DNA from: Pacificispira spongiicola
Lineage (GTDB): Bacteria; Pseudomonadota; Alphaproteobacteria; UBA8366; Aestuariispiraceae
Length of the DNA: 64,000 bases
Assembly: GCF_012926505.1 (NCBI RefSeq)
Contig: NZ_JABBNT010000005.1
Location: forward strand, 372,001-436,000
Reading direction: 5' to 3'
In this document: piece by piece, positions 51,546-60,160 of the stretch
Layout of the letters: the number at the start of each line of letters is the position of its first letter
Numbering within the stretch: position 1 is the stretch's first letter
Translations under genes and position numbers: made by a program
The notes under the pieces: model-generated
What the model was told of the DNA's origin: nothing
Seen by the model: only the letters and a program-made list of their open reading frames with translations
Database searches by the model: none

Positions 51546-53672
51546 ATGGCGGAAACGGGCGATACCAAGAAAAGCTCCGTAACCCGCATCGGGGGCGATG
51601 CGGGCGATCGCCTGCGTTCCGCTTTCACCAGTTCGGAATTGCTGCTGCCCGTCGGGATCATGGCGATCCTGGTTCTGCTGCTGATCCCGTTGCCGACATG
51701 GCTTCTGGACCTGTCGCTATCGATCTCGATCACGATTTCCGTCCTGATCCTGATGACGGTTATCTTCATCGTCTCGCCGTTGGAACTGACCAGTTTCCCG
51801 ACAATCCTGCTGATCGCGACCATGTTGCGGCTGGGGTTGAACGTCGCCTCGACACGCCTGATCCTGTCCGAAGGACATACCGGCACGGACGCCGCCGGAC
51901 AGGTTATTCAGGCCTTCGGCGGCTTTGTTGCCGGGGGCAACTATGTCATCGGGGTAATCGTTTTCGCCATCCTGGTGCTGATCAACTTCATCGTCATCAC
52001 CAAAGGTGCGGGCCGTATCGCGGAAGTCGCCGCCCGTTTCACCTTGGACGCGATGCCCGGCAAACAGATGGCGATCGACGCCGATATGTCGTCCGGCCTG
52101 ATCAACGAGGATCAAGCCCGCGCCCGCCGTAAGGAATTGGAGTCGGAAAGCTCCTTCTTCGGGGCCATGGACGGTGCGTCGAAATTCGTGCGCGGCGATG
52201 CGATCGCCGGTCTTCTGATCACCTTTATCAATATCATCGGCGGCATCATCATCGGCGTCGTGCAGCGTGACATGTCCCTGGCCGACGCGGCGGAGAACTA
52301 TACCCTGCTGACCATCGGGGACGGTCTGGTCAGTCAGGTGCCGGCGCTGATCGTATCCGTCGGCGCGGGTCTACTGGTAACCAAGGCGGGGGTCAGCGGC
52401 GCGACCGACAAAGCCCTGTTCGGACAGCTATCCGGCTATCCCAGCGCTCTGGGCATGGCGTCGGGGATGCTATTGCTGATGGCGGCGATTCCGGACCTGC
52501 CCGCCTGGCCCTTCCTGATCATGTCGCTTGCCGCCGGGGCGGGCGCTTTCTTCGTGTCGCAGGGCAACGCCCGCCGGAAGGTAGAGGAAGAAACCAAGGT
52601 CCTGGAGCAGGAAGCCGCAGCGGAGATGGCGCCGAAGGAGGAACCGATTTCGGCGGCGCTGCAAATCGACCTGATCCGGCTGGAACTCGGCTATGGGCTG
52701 TTGCCGCTCATCAATGCGTCGCAAGAACACAAACTGACGGACCAGATCAAATCCCTGCGCCGCCAACTGGCGGGAGATTTGGGCTTCGTCATGCCCGCTG
52801 TGCGCATTCAGGACAATCTGCAGCTTCCGGCCAATACCTATGTCATCCGCGTGAAGGAGATCGAGGCCGGACGCGGGGACCTGCGGCCCAATATGCAGCT
52901 GTGTATGGATCCGCATGGGGAAAAGATCTCCCTGCCCGGCGAGGCCACCGTGGAACCGACATTCGGTCTGCCCGCCGTTTGGATCCAGGAAAACCAGCGC
53001 GAAGAAGCGATGTTCCGGGGCTATACCGTCGTGGATAGCGCCACCGTGATCACCACCCACATCACCGAAATCATCAAGGACAACATGTCGGAACTGTTGT
53101 CCTATTCCGAAACGCAGAAGCTTCTGGACGAACTGCCGCAGGGACAGCAGAAACTGGTCAGCGACCTGATCCCCAACCAGATCGCCCTGGGCGCGGTCCA
53201 GCGCGTGTTGCAGAACCTGCTGAACGAACGCGTGTCGATCCGCGACCTGCCGACGATCCTGGAAGGCATATCCGAGGCCGTCGGCTATACACGCAATTTG
53301 ACAAACATCACCGAACATGTCCGCAGCCGCCTGTCACGTCAGATATCGGACGCGAATACCAACGATTCCGGCTACGTCACCCTGGTGACCTTGACGCCCG
53401 CCTGGGAACAGGCCTTCCTGGAAAGCCTTGTCGGTCAGGGCGACGAACGGCAATTGGCGATGGCACCGTCGAAGCTTCAGGAATTCATCGGTCTGGTCCG
53501 CACCGTTTTCGAACGTCAGGCGATGCAGGGCGAAACCCCGGCCCTGCTGGTCAGCCCGAATATCCGTCCCTATGTGCGGTCCGTGATTGAACGTTTCCGG
53601 CCCGTCACCGTGGTGATGAGCCAGAACGAAATCCATCCCAAGGCGCGGATCAAGACGGTGGACTCGATCTAA
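51546..53672 (+). CDS. flhA: Flagellar export gate protein FlhA
   Basis: FlhA is the large export-gate protein of the flagellar secretion system. The 708-residue product has eight membrane segments in the first 330 residues, the family signature (RIAEVAARFTLDAMPGKQMAIDADM at about residues 155-180), and the cytoplasmic domain (RLELGYGLLPLI, QIALGAVQRVLQNLLNERVSIRDLPTILEGI in pieces) that binds chaperones. Its length is normal. Confidence 0.97.
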   Translation: MAETGDTKKSSVTRIGGDAGDRLRSAFTSSELLLPVGIMAILVLLLIPLPTWLLDLSLSISITISVLILMTVIFIVSPLELTSFPTILLIATMLRLGLNVASTRLILSEGHTGTDAAGQVIQAFGGFVAGGNYVIGVIVFAILVLINFIVITKGAGRIAEVAARFTLDAMPGKQMAIDADMSSGLINEDQARARRKELESESSFFGAMDGASKFVRGDAIAGLLITFINIIGGIIIGVVQRDMSLADAAENYTLLTIGDGLVSQVPALIVSVGAGLLVTKAGVSGATDKALFGQLSGYPSALGMASGMLLLMAAIPDLPAWPFLIMSLAAGAGAFFVSQGNARRKVEEETKVLEQEAAAEMAPKEEPISAALQIDLIRLELGYGLLPLINASQEHKLTDQIKSLRRQLAGDLGFVMPAVRIQDNLQLPANTYVIRVKEIEAGRGDLRPNMQLCMDPHGEKISLPGEATVEPTFGLPAVWIQENQREEAMFRGYTVVDSATVITTHITEIIKDNMSELLSYSETQKLLDELPQGQQKLVSDLIPNQIALGAVQRVLQNLLNERVSIRDLPTILEGISEAVGYTRNLTNITEHVRSRLSRQISDANTNDSGYVTLVTLTPAWEQAFLESLVGQGDERQLAMAPSKLQEFIGLVRTVFERQAMQGETPALLVSPNIRPYVRSVIERFRPVTVVMSQNEIHPKARIKTVDSI

Positions 53673-53675
53673 GCC

Positions 53676-54665
53676 ATGCGCCTGAAAACTTTCCACGCAG
53701 ACAGCCTTCCCGCCGCCATGGAACTGGTCCGTCAAACCTTGGGGCCGAATGCGATCATCGTCGCAACCCATGAAGACGACGCCAATCGCGGCGCCCGCGT
53801 GACCGCCGCTATCGAACCGGAAGAACAGAATTTCGATTTTTTCAACGACGGTCCCTCGGAAGAAATCCTGGAAACGATCACGCGCATCCTGGAACAGCAC
53901 GGCACACCGCCGCCATTGGTCGACCGCTTGCTCGACGCGGCATCCGATACGACAGCGGAAACGGCAAAGGACACCCTGGCCCATGCCTTGGCGAAAGTTT
54001 TCACCTTCAAGCCGCTACCGGACAGGCCGGGGCCGCCGCCAATCATGCTGATCGGTCCGCCGGGCGTAGGGAAGACGGTATCCTGTGCGAAGCTGGCCGC
54101 CCGCATCGCGCTGACCCATGACAAGGACGACGAAACGCCTGTCGCGCTGATCGCGGCGGACCCGGTTCGCATCGGTGCGGTCGAACAATTGCGCGCTTAT
54201 GCCGACCGGTTGGGGGCGACGCTTTACGAGGCATCCGACGGCGCCGCGCTGGCATCCGTCCTCACCCGCATTCGCCGCAGCGAACTTGTCGTCATCGATA
54301 CGCCGGGAACCAACCCTTATCACCTGGACGAACTGGCACATCTGGTGGAATTGGCGGAAGCGGGAAAGACGGAAACCGTGCTGGTCCTGACCGCCGGACG
54401 AAACGCGGAGGAAGCCGCCGAAATCGCAGAGGCATTCCGACCCGTCGGCGCGACCCGCCTGATGACGACCGGCTTGGATATGGCCAAACGCCTGGGCGCG
54501 ATTCTGGCTGCGGCGGAGGCCGGAAATCTGGCGATTTCCGATGTCTCTCTGGCGCCGGAAATCGGTCAGGGACTGACGCCGATGGATGCCGGCGCCTTGG
54601 CGAAACTTTTGATACCCGAAGCAACTGCCGAACCGGCCAAGTCCGGCATCGGGGTGGGGGAGTAG
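53676..54665 (+). CDS. flhF: SRP-type GTPase FlhF
   Basis: FlhF is a GTPase that sets the polar placement of the flagellum. The 329-residue product has a short N-terminal helix region, an N domain, and the GTPase domain with G1 GPPGVGKT (about 127-134), AADPVRIGAVEQLRAYADRLG, G3 as DTPGTN instead of DTAGR, and G4 as TTGLDMAKRLG instead of TKLDE. The last two differ from the canonical family, as in other alphaproteobacterial FlhF proteins or beyond. It starts three bases after flhA. Confidence 0.88.
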   Translation: MRLKTFHADSLPAAMELVRQTLGPNAIIVATHEDDANRGARVTAAIEPEEQNFDFFNDGPSEEILETITRILEQHGTPPPLVDRLLDAASDTTAETAKDTLAHALAKVFTFKPLPDRPGPPPIMLIGPPGVGKTVSCAKLAARIALTHDKDDETPVALIAADPVRIGAVEQLRAYADRLGATLYEASDGAALASVLTRIRRSELVVIDTPGTNPYHLDELAHLVELAEAGKTETVLVLTAGRNAEEAAEIAEAFRPVGATRLMTTGLDMAKRLGAILAAAEAGNLAISDVSLAPEIGQGLTPMDAGALAKLLIPEATAEPAKSGIGVGE

Positions 54666-54671
54666 CGAGCG

Positions 54672-55424
54672 ATGAATGCCCAAGCGCCGAACAACAATCT
54701 GATCGCGATCGCTTCCGGCAAGGGCGGCGTCGGCAAGACATGGTTTGCCATCACGCTTGCCCAGGCCCTGGCCCGTTCGGGACGCAAGGTCCTGCTGTTC
54801 GACGGCGATCTGGGGCTGGCGAATATCGACATTCAACTGGGGCTGACACCGGAACGCGACCTTGCGCTCGCCATCGCGGGCAAATTGCGTATGACCCAAT
54901 GCGTCGAAAAGTTTGCAGCGGGGCCGTTCGACATCATCGCGGGCCGGTCGGGCAGCGGTTCGCTGGCCAGCCTGCCCACGCCCCGCATCGAGCGGATCGG
55001 GCGCGAGTTGGTCGCGCTAGCGGGCGGCTACCAACATGTGCTGATCGATCTGGGCGCCGGGGTCGACAAGACCGTCCAGATGCTGGCCGCGACCGCGTCC
55101 CGCACCTTGCTGCTGGTCAATGACGAGCCGACGTCCCTTACCGACGGTTATGCCTTCATAAAACTGGGATGGACGAACCATCCCGGCATGGATATCCGCA
55201 TCGTCGTCAACGGTGCGGAAAGTCAGGCGGCGGGTCAAAAGACCTACGATATCCTGTCACGGTCTTGCGAGAATTTCCTGAAGCGGAAACCGCCGCTGGC
55301 CGGGATCGTCCGGCGCGACAACCGTGTTCGAGACGCGATCCGGGCGCAACAGCCGCTGCTGACACGGTCCCCCACATCGGAAGCGGCATCGGATGTCGAG
55401 GCGATCGCCCGCTCCTTGCTTTAG
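54672..55424 (+). CDS. flhG: MinD-like ATPase FlhG (FleN)
   Basis: FlhG limits flagellum number together with FlhF. The 250-residue product has the deviant Walker A SGKGGVGKTWFAITLAQALA (about residues 14-33), the DGDLGLANIDIQLGL switch region, and a MinD-type body (VLIDLGAGVDKTVQMLA). It starts seven bases after the flhF stop. It is the last clearly canonical gene of the operon. Confidence 0.93.
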   Translation: MNAQAPNNNLIAIASGKGGVGKTWFAITLAQALARSGRKVLLFDGDLGLANIDIQLGLTPERDLALAIAGKLRMTQCVEKFAAGPFDIIAGRSGSGSLASLPTPRIERIGRELVALAGGYQHVLIDLGAGVDKTVQMLAATASRTLLLVNDEPTSLTDGYAFIKLGWTNHPGMDIRIVVNGAESQAAGQKTYDILSRSCENFLKRKPPLAGIVRRDNRVRDAIRAQQPLLTRSPTSEAASDVEAIARSLL

Positions 55425-55523
55425 TTTGGTACAATTCCTGCTTCAGTATTTCCGAGCGGGGACCAGAAGGGAATCCGACGCGAAATTATGCTATAGAGGG
55501 GCCGGAGAACCGGCCGGATAGAA

Positions 55524-57056
55524 ATGCAGACACCCATCGTACCGACAGCGGGCGGCACAGGGTCCGCCCCGGCGGCAAACGCCCCCCCCCTCCCTTCCGG
55601 CACGGCGACAGTCTCGCCGAGCCTCCCCCCAAGCCTTGCGCAAGCGCTGCAAAACGGCGCCACCCTGACCGCACAGGTCACGGCGAAACCCGCAGCGGGC
55701 CAATTGACGTTGTCCGTGCAAGGACAAACGGTGCAGGTGCAAACGCCCCTGCCCTTGCCGCCCGGCACAAATCTGGCCGTTGCATTGCAATCCGTCTCGT
55801 CCGGCGGTCAGGCGACGCTGTTCCTGCAACCGCAGAATCCGGGCGCGGCGCAGACCGGAACCGCGACGGCGGGGCAACAACCAGCCCCGCAAACGGCCCA
55901 AACCGCAGCCCCGCAGCCTGCCGTCGTCACGAATACCTCTGTCGGATCGGTCCTGTCGGGCACAATTACCGCCCCGCCGACATCTGCGACCTCGGCAACA
56001 GCGGCCGCAACCGCTCAAACAACACCGACGTCCTCCCCTTCCGCGCAAACGACCGTGAATACGGCAGCGCAACCGACCGGCGGCGGCACCCCCGCCCCGA
56101 CCGCACCGGCACAAAGCCCACTGCCGGTTCTACCCCCGGGAAGCGCCGTACAGTTGCGCCTGCTGTCCTTCGCCCCACCCGGCCAATCGTTGGCGGGTGG
56201 CACGCCGGGCACCTTCACCGGGACCGTCACCGGTCAAACGGGTAGTGGATCGGTATCCGTCCAAACACCGATGGGGACGGTCAATTTGACCATGCCGAAC
56301 CCGCCTCCTACCGGAACCCAACTGATGTTGGGGTTGGTCGGCACACCGAAAATAGCGGCCTTCGGGTCCGCCGCCGCGCAGGGGGCCGCCGCGCGCTATC
56401 AGGCGCTACAGGACGCCGTCGCCTTGCTGAAAGGCGGCGACCCGGCCCTGGCACAACGCATGACCCAATCGCTGCTGCCGCAGCCGAATGGACAAATGGG
56501 ATTGGCGGCTGTCTTTCTGCTCAGCGCCATGCGGCAGGGCGGCGCGGAGAAATGGTTGGGCGGGGACACGGCGCGCGGTATCGACGCCGCCGGGCGGGCC
56601 GCGGGAAAGCCGGGCCTGCTGTCGGAGTTGGACGGCGAGGTAACCCCGACGCATACCCGCACGAGGGACGCCGCCGGTCAGGATTGGCGCGTGACCTCCC
56701 TGCCCCTGATGAACGGCAATCAAGTCGACGAAATCCGTCTCTATACCCGCGACCGTCCGAAGGACGAGGAAAACGGTAAAGGCGGCGGCAAGAAGGAAGA
56801 GGCGAAACGCTTCGTCGTGGAAGCCAGTTTCAGCCATCTGGGGCCGATCCAATTGGACGGCCTGTCCCGCGACAAGAAGGTCGATGTCATGGTTCGCAGC
56901 CAACGCGCCCTGCCGCCGGAAGCCCGCGACGACATTCGCGGCCTGTTCGCCGATACCGTCAGTGCGCTGGGCCTATCCGGACAGGTTGAATTTTCCGTCG
57001 TGTCCCATTTCGACCTTGTTCCGAATGAAGACATCCCGCATGGATTGACGGTATGA
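55524..57056 (+). CDS. FliK-like low-complexity flagellar operon protein
   Basis: A 510-residue protein with a long Ala/Thr/Pro/Gly/Gln-rich first half (about residues 1-210) and a more ordered C-terminal part (about 285-510: RYQALQDAVALLKGGDPALAQRM, FVVEASFSHLGPIQLDGLSRDKKVDVMVRSQRALPPEARDDI in pieces). The final region resembles the C-terminal domain of FliK-type proteins. A true fliK is at 40225, so this would be a second, diverged relative. It is 99 bases after flhG; no strong ribosome-binding site was noted. Confidence 0.65.
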   Translation: MQTPIVPTAGGTGSAPAANAPPLPSGTATVSPSLPPSLAQALQNGATLTAQVTAKPAAGQLTLSVQGQTVQVQTPLPLPPGTNLAVALQSVSSGGQATLFLQPQNPGAAQTGTATAGQQPAPQTAQTAAPQPAVVTNTSVGSVLSGTITAPPTSATSATAAATAQTTPTSSPSAQTTVNTAAQPTGGGTPAPTAPAQSPLPVLPPGSAVQLRLLSFAPPGQSLAGGTPGTFTGTVTGQTGSGSVSVQTPMGTVNLTMPNPPPTGTQLMLGLVGTPKIAAFGSAAAQGAAARYQALQDAVALLKGGDPALAQRMTQSLLPQPNGQMGLAAVFLLSAMRQGGAEKWLGGDTARGIDAAGRAAGKPGLLSELDGEVTPTHTRTRDAAGQDWRVTSLPLMNGNQVDEIRLYTRDRPKDEENGKGGGKKEEAKRFVVEASFSHLGPIQLDGLSRDKKVDVMVRSQRALPPEARDDIRGLFADTVSALGLSGQVEFSVVSHFDLVPNEDIPHGLTV

Positions 57057-57481
57057 GCAAGACCGACGACATCACTGCCGCCCTGGCCAAAGACGCCGCT
57101 GACCTGAATGCGGCGCTGAACCGTCACGCGGAATTGGAGACCATCCCCAACCCGCTACCACGGGCGGATTATCTGTGCCGATTGAGCGGCACCGCCATGG
57201 AAGGCGCCGCCTTGATCGAACTGCGCTACGTTCCGGACAAGCTGCTGGTGCAGGAAGACGGTTTCGGCACATACCTCGCCGGACTCCACTCGCAAGAAAG
57301 TCTGGAAGCCCTGGCCGCCATCATTCTGGACGATCTGAACAACGAATTGGTGCCGCGCTTCCTGCAAATCCGCATCATGGCAAGCCGGAACACACTGGAC
57401 GCCGGGCACGCCATCCTGGTGGAAGACCGTCGCCCGCGCTGGGACAATCCGGCGCTATTGGCCCACCTGGCGCAGATCTAA
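57053..57481 (+). CDS. Small QueF-like (T-fold) protein in the flagellar operon
   Basis: A 142-residue protein that starts within the stop of the FliK-like gene (ATGA). Residues 39-110 align by eye with QueF, the nitrile reductase that makes preQ1: DYLCRLSG with SLCPVTG (Cys42 at the catalytic position), IELRYVPDK with IVIRYIPDK, and SLEALAAIILDDL with FHEDCVNIIMKDL (Glu85 at the substrate-binding Glu). The NADPH-binding motif ESKSLKLY of QueF is QEDGFGTY here, so reductase activity is doubtful. It ends four bases into the convergent fliJ. Confidence 0.6.
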   Translation: MSKTDDITAALAKDAADLNAALNRHAELETIPNPLPRADYLCRLSGTAMEGAALIELRYVPDKLLVQEDGFGTYLAGLHSQESLEALAAIILDDLNNELVPRFLQIRIMASRNTLDAGHAILVEDRRPRWDNPALLAHLAQI

Positions 57482-57903
57482 GCGCCGTCCTTACGGCGGA
57501 AGGCATTCAGTCCCATTTCATCCATGGCGATGCCTTCCTTGCGCTTCTCGTCTGCGGCTTCCGCCTCGTCGCGGTTTTGCTTGGCGATTTCGTATTTCTT
57601 CTGCTCCGCAAAGGCATCGGCAAGGGCGTCGCGGACGGTGTCGATCTTCGGCACCAATTCGCGCATTTCCGCGTCCAGCTTCTCCCGCCGGTCTTTCGCC
57701 CAGACCATGAAGGATCCGAACTGGCTGCCGAATTCGGGCTTTGCTCGGACCATTTCCGATTCCGACTCGATCCGTTCCGCCAGCGCGGCATAGTCGGCAT
57801 TGATGCGGTCTTCTTCGGCCAGCAGGACTTGCAGGGCGCGTCTCGCGTTATCGACACTGCGTCCCGCCAGACGGACGAGAGTATCCAGCGTATCCCCTGC
57901 CAT
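57478..57903 (-). CDS. fliJ: Flagellar export protein FliJ-like
   Basis: FliJ is the coiled-coil stalk that works with the FliI ATPase. The 141-residue product is almost entirely helical with strong heptads (DRINADYAALAERIESESEMVRAKPEFG, KKYEIAKQNRDEAEAADEKRKEG) and lies directly after fliI with a gap of 18 bases. The sequence family is weakly conserved, so the position counts for much of the call. Confidence 0.82.
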   Translation of the reverse strand: MAGDTLDTLVRLAGRSVDNARRALQVLLAEEDRINADYAALAERIESESEMVRAKPEFGSQFGSFMVWAKDRREKLDAEMRELVPKIDTVRDALADAFAEQKKYEIAKQNRDEAEAADEKRKEGIAMDEMGLNAFRRKDGA

Positions 57904-57921
57904 TATCTAACCCCGGCCATT

Positions 57922-59262
57922 TTAGGCGGCGCCCGGATAGTCTTCGCCCAGCACCGCTGCCAACTCGGAATACCCCTGTTCCAGCGATGTCGTTTCGTTC
58001 TTCCCCTGGGCGATGAAGTCTTCCAGCGGCGTATTGAAAGAGATCGCCTCATCCACCGCCGGATCGGACCCTTTGCGATAGGCGCCCAACCGGATCAATT
58101 CCGCCATGTCGTCATAGGTGGCAAGTAGCCGGCGCGCGCGGTTGACGATCCGCGTCTGATCCTCGGTATTGCAGTCGGGCATGGTACGCGAGACGGAGCG
58201 CAGAATATTCACGGCGGGATAGCGGTTCCGATGCGCGATGGTACGATCCAACACGATGTGACCGTCCAGAATCCCACGCACTGCATCCGATATCGGCTCG
58301 TTATGGTCGTCGCCTTCGACAAGGACGGTAAAGAGGCCGGTAATCGTACCGATATCCGGTCCGGGCCCGGCGCGCTCCAGCAGACGCGGCAATTCGGAAA
58401 AGACCGTCGGCGTATAGCCCTTGGTCGCCGGGGGTTCGCCCGCCGACAGGCCGATTTCACGCTGCGCCATGGCGAAACGGGTGACGCTGTCCATCAAGCA
58501 GAGCACATCCTTGCCCTGATCCCGGAAATATTCGGCGACGGCGAAGGTCATATAGGCCGCCTGCCGCCGCATCAGTGCCGATTCGTCGGAGGTCGCGACG
58601 ACGACCACACTGCGCGCCAGGCCTTCTTCCCCCAGTTCATCCTGGATGAATTCCTGAACCTCGCGCCCGCGTTCGCCGATCAGGCCGATGACGATGACCT
58701 CTGCCTCGGAAAACCGCGCCATCATGGCCATCAGCACCGATTTCCCGACGCCGGACCCGGCAAATATCCCCATACGCTGTCCGCGGCAGCAGGTGGTGAA
58801 GGTGTTCAGACACCGGACGCCGAGATCGATCTTTCCGCCGATCCGCCGCCGTTTGTGCGCCGGCGGCGGGTCCCCCCGGATCGCCACGGCCTCCTCCCCC
58901 AAGGGCAGCGGGCCCAGACCGTCCACCGGGTCCCCGAATGCATTGATGACCCGTCCCAGCCATTCCCGGGTCGGATTGATCGTCGGCTGAGCGCTCACCA
59001 CGAATGCCTTGGTGCCCAACGCAACCCCTTCCAGCGCGCCGAAGGGCATGGCCAGTGCCCGTTTGTCGCGGAAACCCACCACCTCGCACGGAACGGTCTT
59101 GCCGCGCCGCGCCTGAAGCATGCAACGGTCGCCGATGGACAGATGCCCCTCCACGCCTTCGATTTCGATCAGCATGCCCTGCACCGCCGCGACACGTCCG
59201 TAGACCTGTCTGTCGGATACTTTCGACAAGTCGGCGATCAGGAAATCCAAGAGGCTCGACAT
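57922..59262 (-). CDS. fliI: Flagellum-specific ATPase FliI
   Basis: FliI is the hexameric ATPase of flagellar export, related to F1-ATPase beta. The 446-residue product has Walker [21 protein letters not shown] (about residues 163-182), [57 protein letters not shown] (in pieces), and the C-terminal helical domain. It is divergent from ctrA across a 163-base region and followed by fliJ. Confidence 0.97.
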   Translation of the reverse strand: MSSLLDFLIADLSKVSDRQVYGRVAAVQGMLIEIEGVEGHLSIGDRCMLQARRGKTVPCEVVGFRDKRALAMPFGALEGVALGTKAFVVSAQPTINPTREWLGRVINAFGDPVDGLGPLPLGEEAVAIRGDPPPAHKRRRIGGKIDLGVRCLNTFTTCCRGQRMGIFAGSGVGKSVLMAMMARFSEAEVIVIGLIGERGREVQEFIQDELGEEGLARSVVVVATSDESALMRRQAAYMTFAVAEYFRDQGKDVLCLMDSVTRFAMAQREIGLSAGEPPATKGYTPTVFSELPRLLERAGPGPDIGTITGLFTVLVEGDDHNEPISDAVRGILDGHIVLDRTIAHRNRYPAVNILRSVSRTMPDCNTEDQTRIVNRARRLLATYDDMAELIRLGAYRKGSDPAVDEAISFNTPLEDFIAQGKNETTSLEQGYSELAAVLGEDYPGAA

Positions 59263-59303
59263 ACGCGCTCCACATATCGAAGGAGGTTCGGATTATACCG
59301 CTT

Positions 59304-59308
59304 GATTC
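59304..59308. promoter_or_regulatory. GANTC (CcrM-type) site upstream of ctrA
   Basis: GATTC lies in the fliI/ctrA intergenic region, about 120 bases before ctrA. In Caulobacter a GANTC site in the ctrA promoter ties expression to DNA replication through CcrM methylation. A single 5-base match may be chance. Confidence 0.3.
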
Positions 59309-59395
59309 CAACCCGGGAAATGCCCCGGAGTTCCGTCAAATCAAGAGAGTATGGCCAGGAAGCCGGTAGCATGGTAATTAATATTTCGAATATGA

Positions 59396-59412
59396 GGCGC
59401 ACTGAATGCGCC
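59396..59412 (+). promoter_or_regulatory. Hairpin in the ctrA leader next to the ribosome-binding site
   Basis: GGCGCA-CTGAA-TGCGCC is a perfect 6-base stem that ends four bases before the AGGGGG ribosome-binding site of ctrA. It could affect translation start or be a protein operator. Confidence 0.45.
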
Positions 59413-59425
59413 CTAGGGGGTTTTG

Positions 59426-60127
59426 ATGCGTATTCTCTTGGTCGAAGACGACAGCCTTATGGCGCAAAGCATCGAATTGATGCTGAAATCCGAAGGGTAC
59501 ATCGTTGACCATTCCGACTGTGGCGAAGACGGTCTGGAAATCGGGAAATTATACGATTACGACCTGATCATCCTGGACCTGATGCTGCCGGATATCGACG
59601 GGTATGAGGTCCTGCGTCGACTGCGCGACGCGCGCGTCGAAACGCCGGTCCTGATTCTGTCCGGTCTGGCGGAAATGTCCAACAAGATCAAAGGCCTCGG
59701 CTACGGTGCCGACGATTACCTGACCAAACCGTTCGACAAACGCGAACTTATTGCGCGAATTCAGGCGATCGTGCGCCGGTCGCGCGGTCATTCCCACTCG
59801 GAAATCAGCATCGGCGCTCTGCGGGTCGATCTGAACTCCCGCGTCGTCAATATCGAAGGCCAACCGGTACATCTGACCGGCAAGGAATTCGGTATCATCG
59901 AATTACTGGCCCTGCGCAAGGGATCGACGCTGACCAAGGAAATGTTCCTGAACCACCTTTACGGCGGAATGGACGAGCCGGAAGCGAAGATCATCGACGT
60001 CTTCGTCTGCAAACTGCGTAAGAAACTGGCCGCCGCGTCGAACGGCGACAACTATATCGAAACCGTCTGGGGCCGGGGCTACGTCCTGCGCGACCCGCAC
60101 GAGGCGCAGCAGAAAGCGGCCGGGTAA
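59426..60127 (+). CDS. ctrA: Cell-cycle and flagellar response regulator CtrA
   Basis: An OmpR-type response regulator of 233 residues that controls cell-cycle and early flagellar genes in Alphaproteobacteria. The receiver domain has MRILLVEDD, phospho-acceptor Asp in [17 protein letters not shown], and [19 protein letters not shown]; the DNA-binding domain has [39 protein letters not shown] (in pieces), the near-invariant CtrA signature. The start is ATG at 59426 behind AGGGGG. It stands alone beside fliI. Confidence 0.96.
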   Translation: MRILLVEDDSLMAQSIELMLKSEGYIVDHSDCGEDGLEIGKLYDYDLIILDLMLPDIDGYEVLRRLRDARVETPVLILSGLAEMSNKIKGLGYGADDYLTKPFDKRELIARIQAIVRRSRGHSHSEISIGALRVDLNSRVVNIEGQPVHLTGKEFGIIELLALRKGSTLTKEMFLNHLYGGMDEPEAKIIDVFVCKLRKKLAAASNGDNYIETVWGRGYVLRDPHEAQQKAAG

Positions 60128-60146
60128 CCGTATAACGGTAAGCCCG
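60121..60146. terminator. Possible terminator between convergent ctrA and AspA-like gene
   Basis: CGGG...ACCGT-ATA-ACGGT...CCCG forms a nested inverted repeat starting inside the last ctrA codons. There is no clear T tract on either strand, so intrinsic termination is uncertain. Confidence 0.35.
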
Positions 60147-60160
60147 ACCGTTCCTTCACA

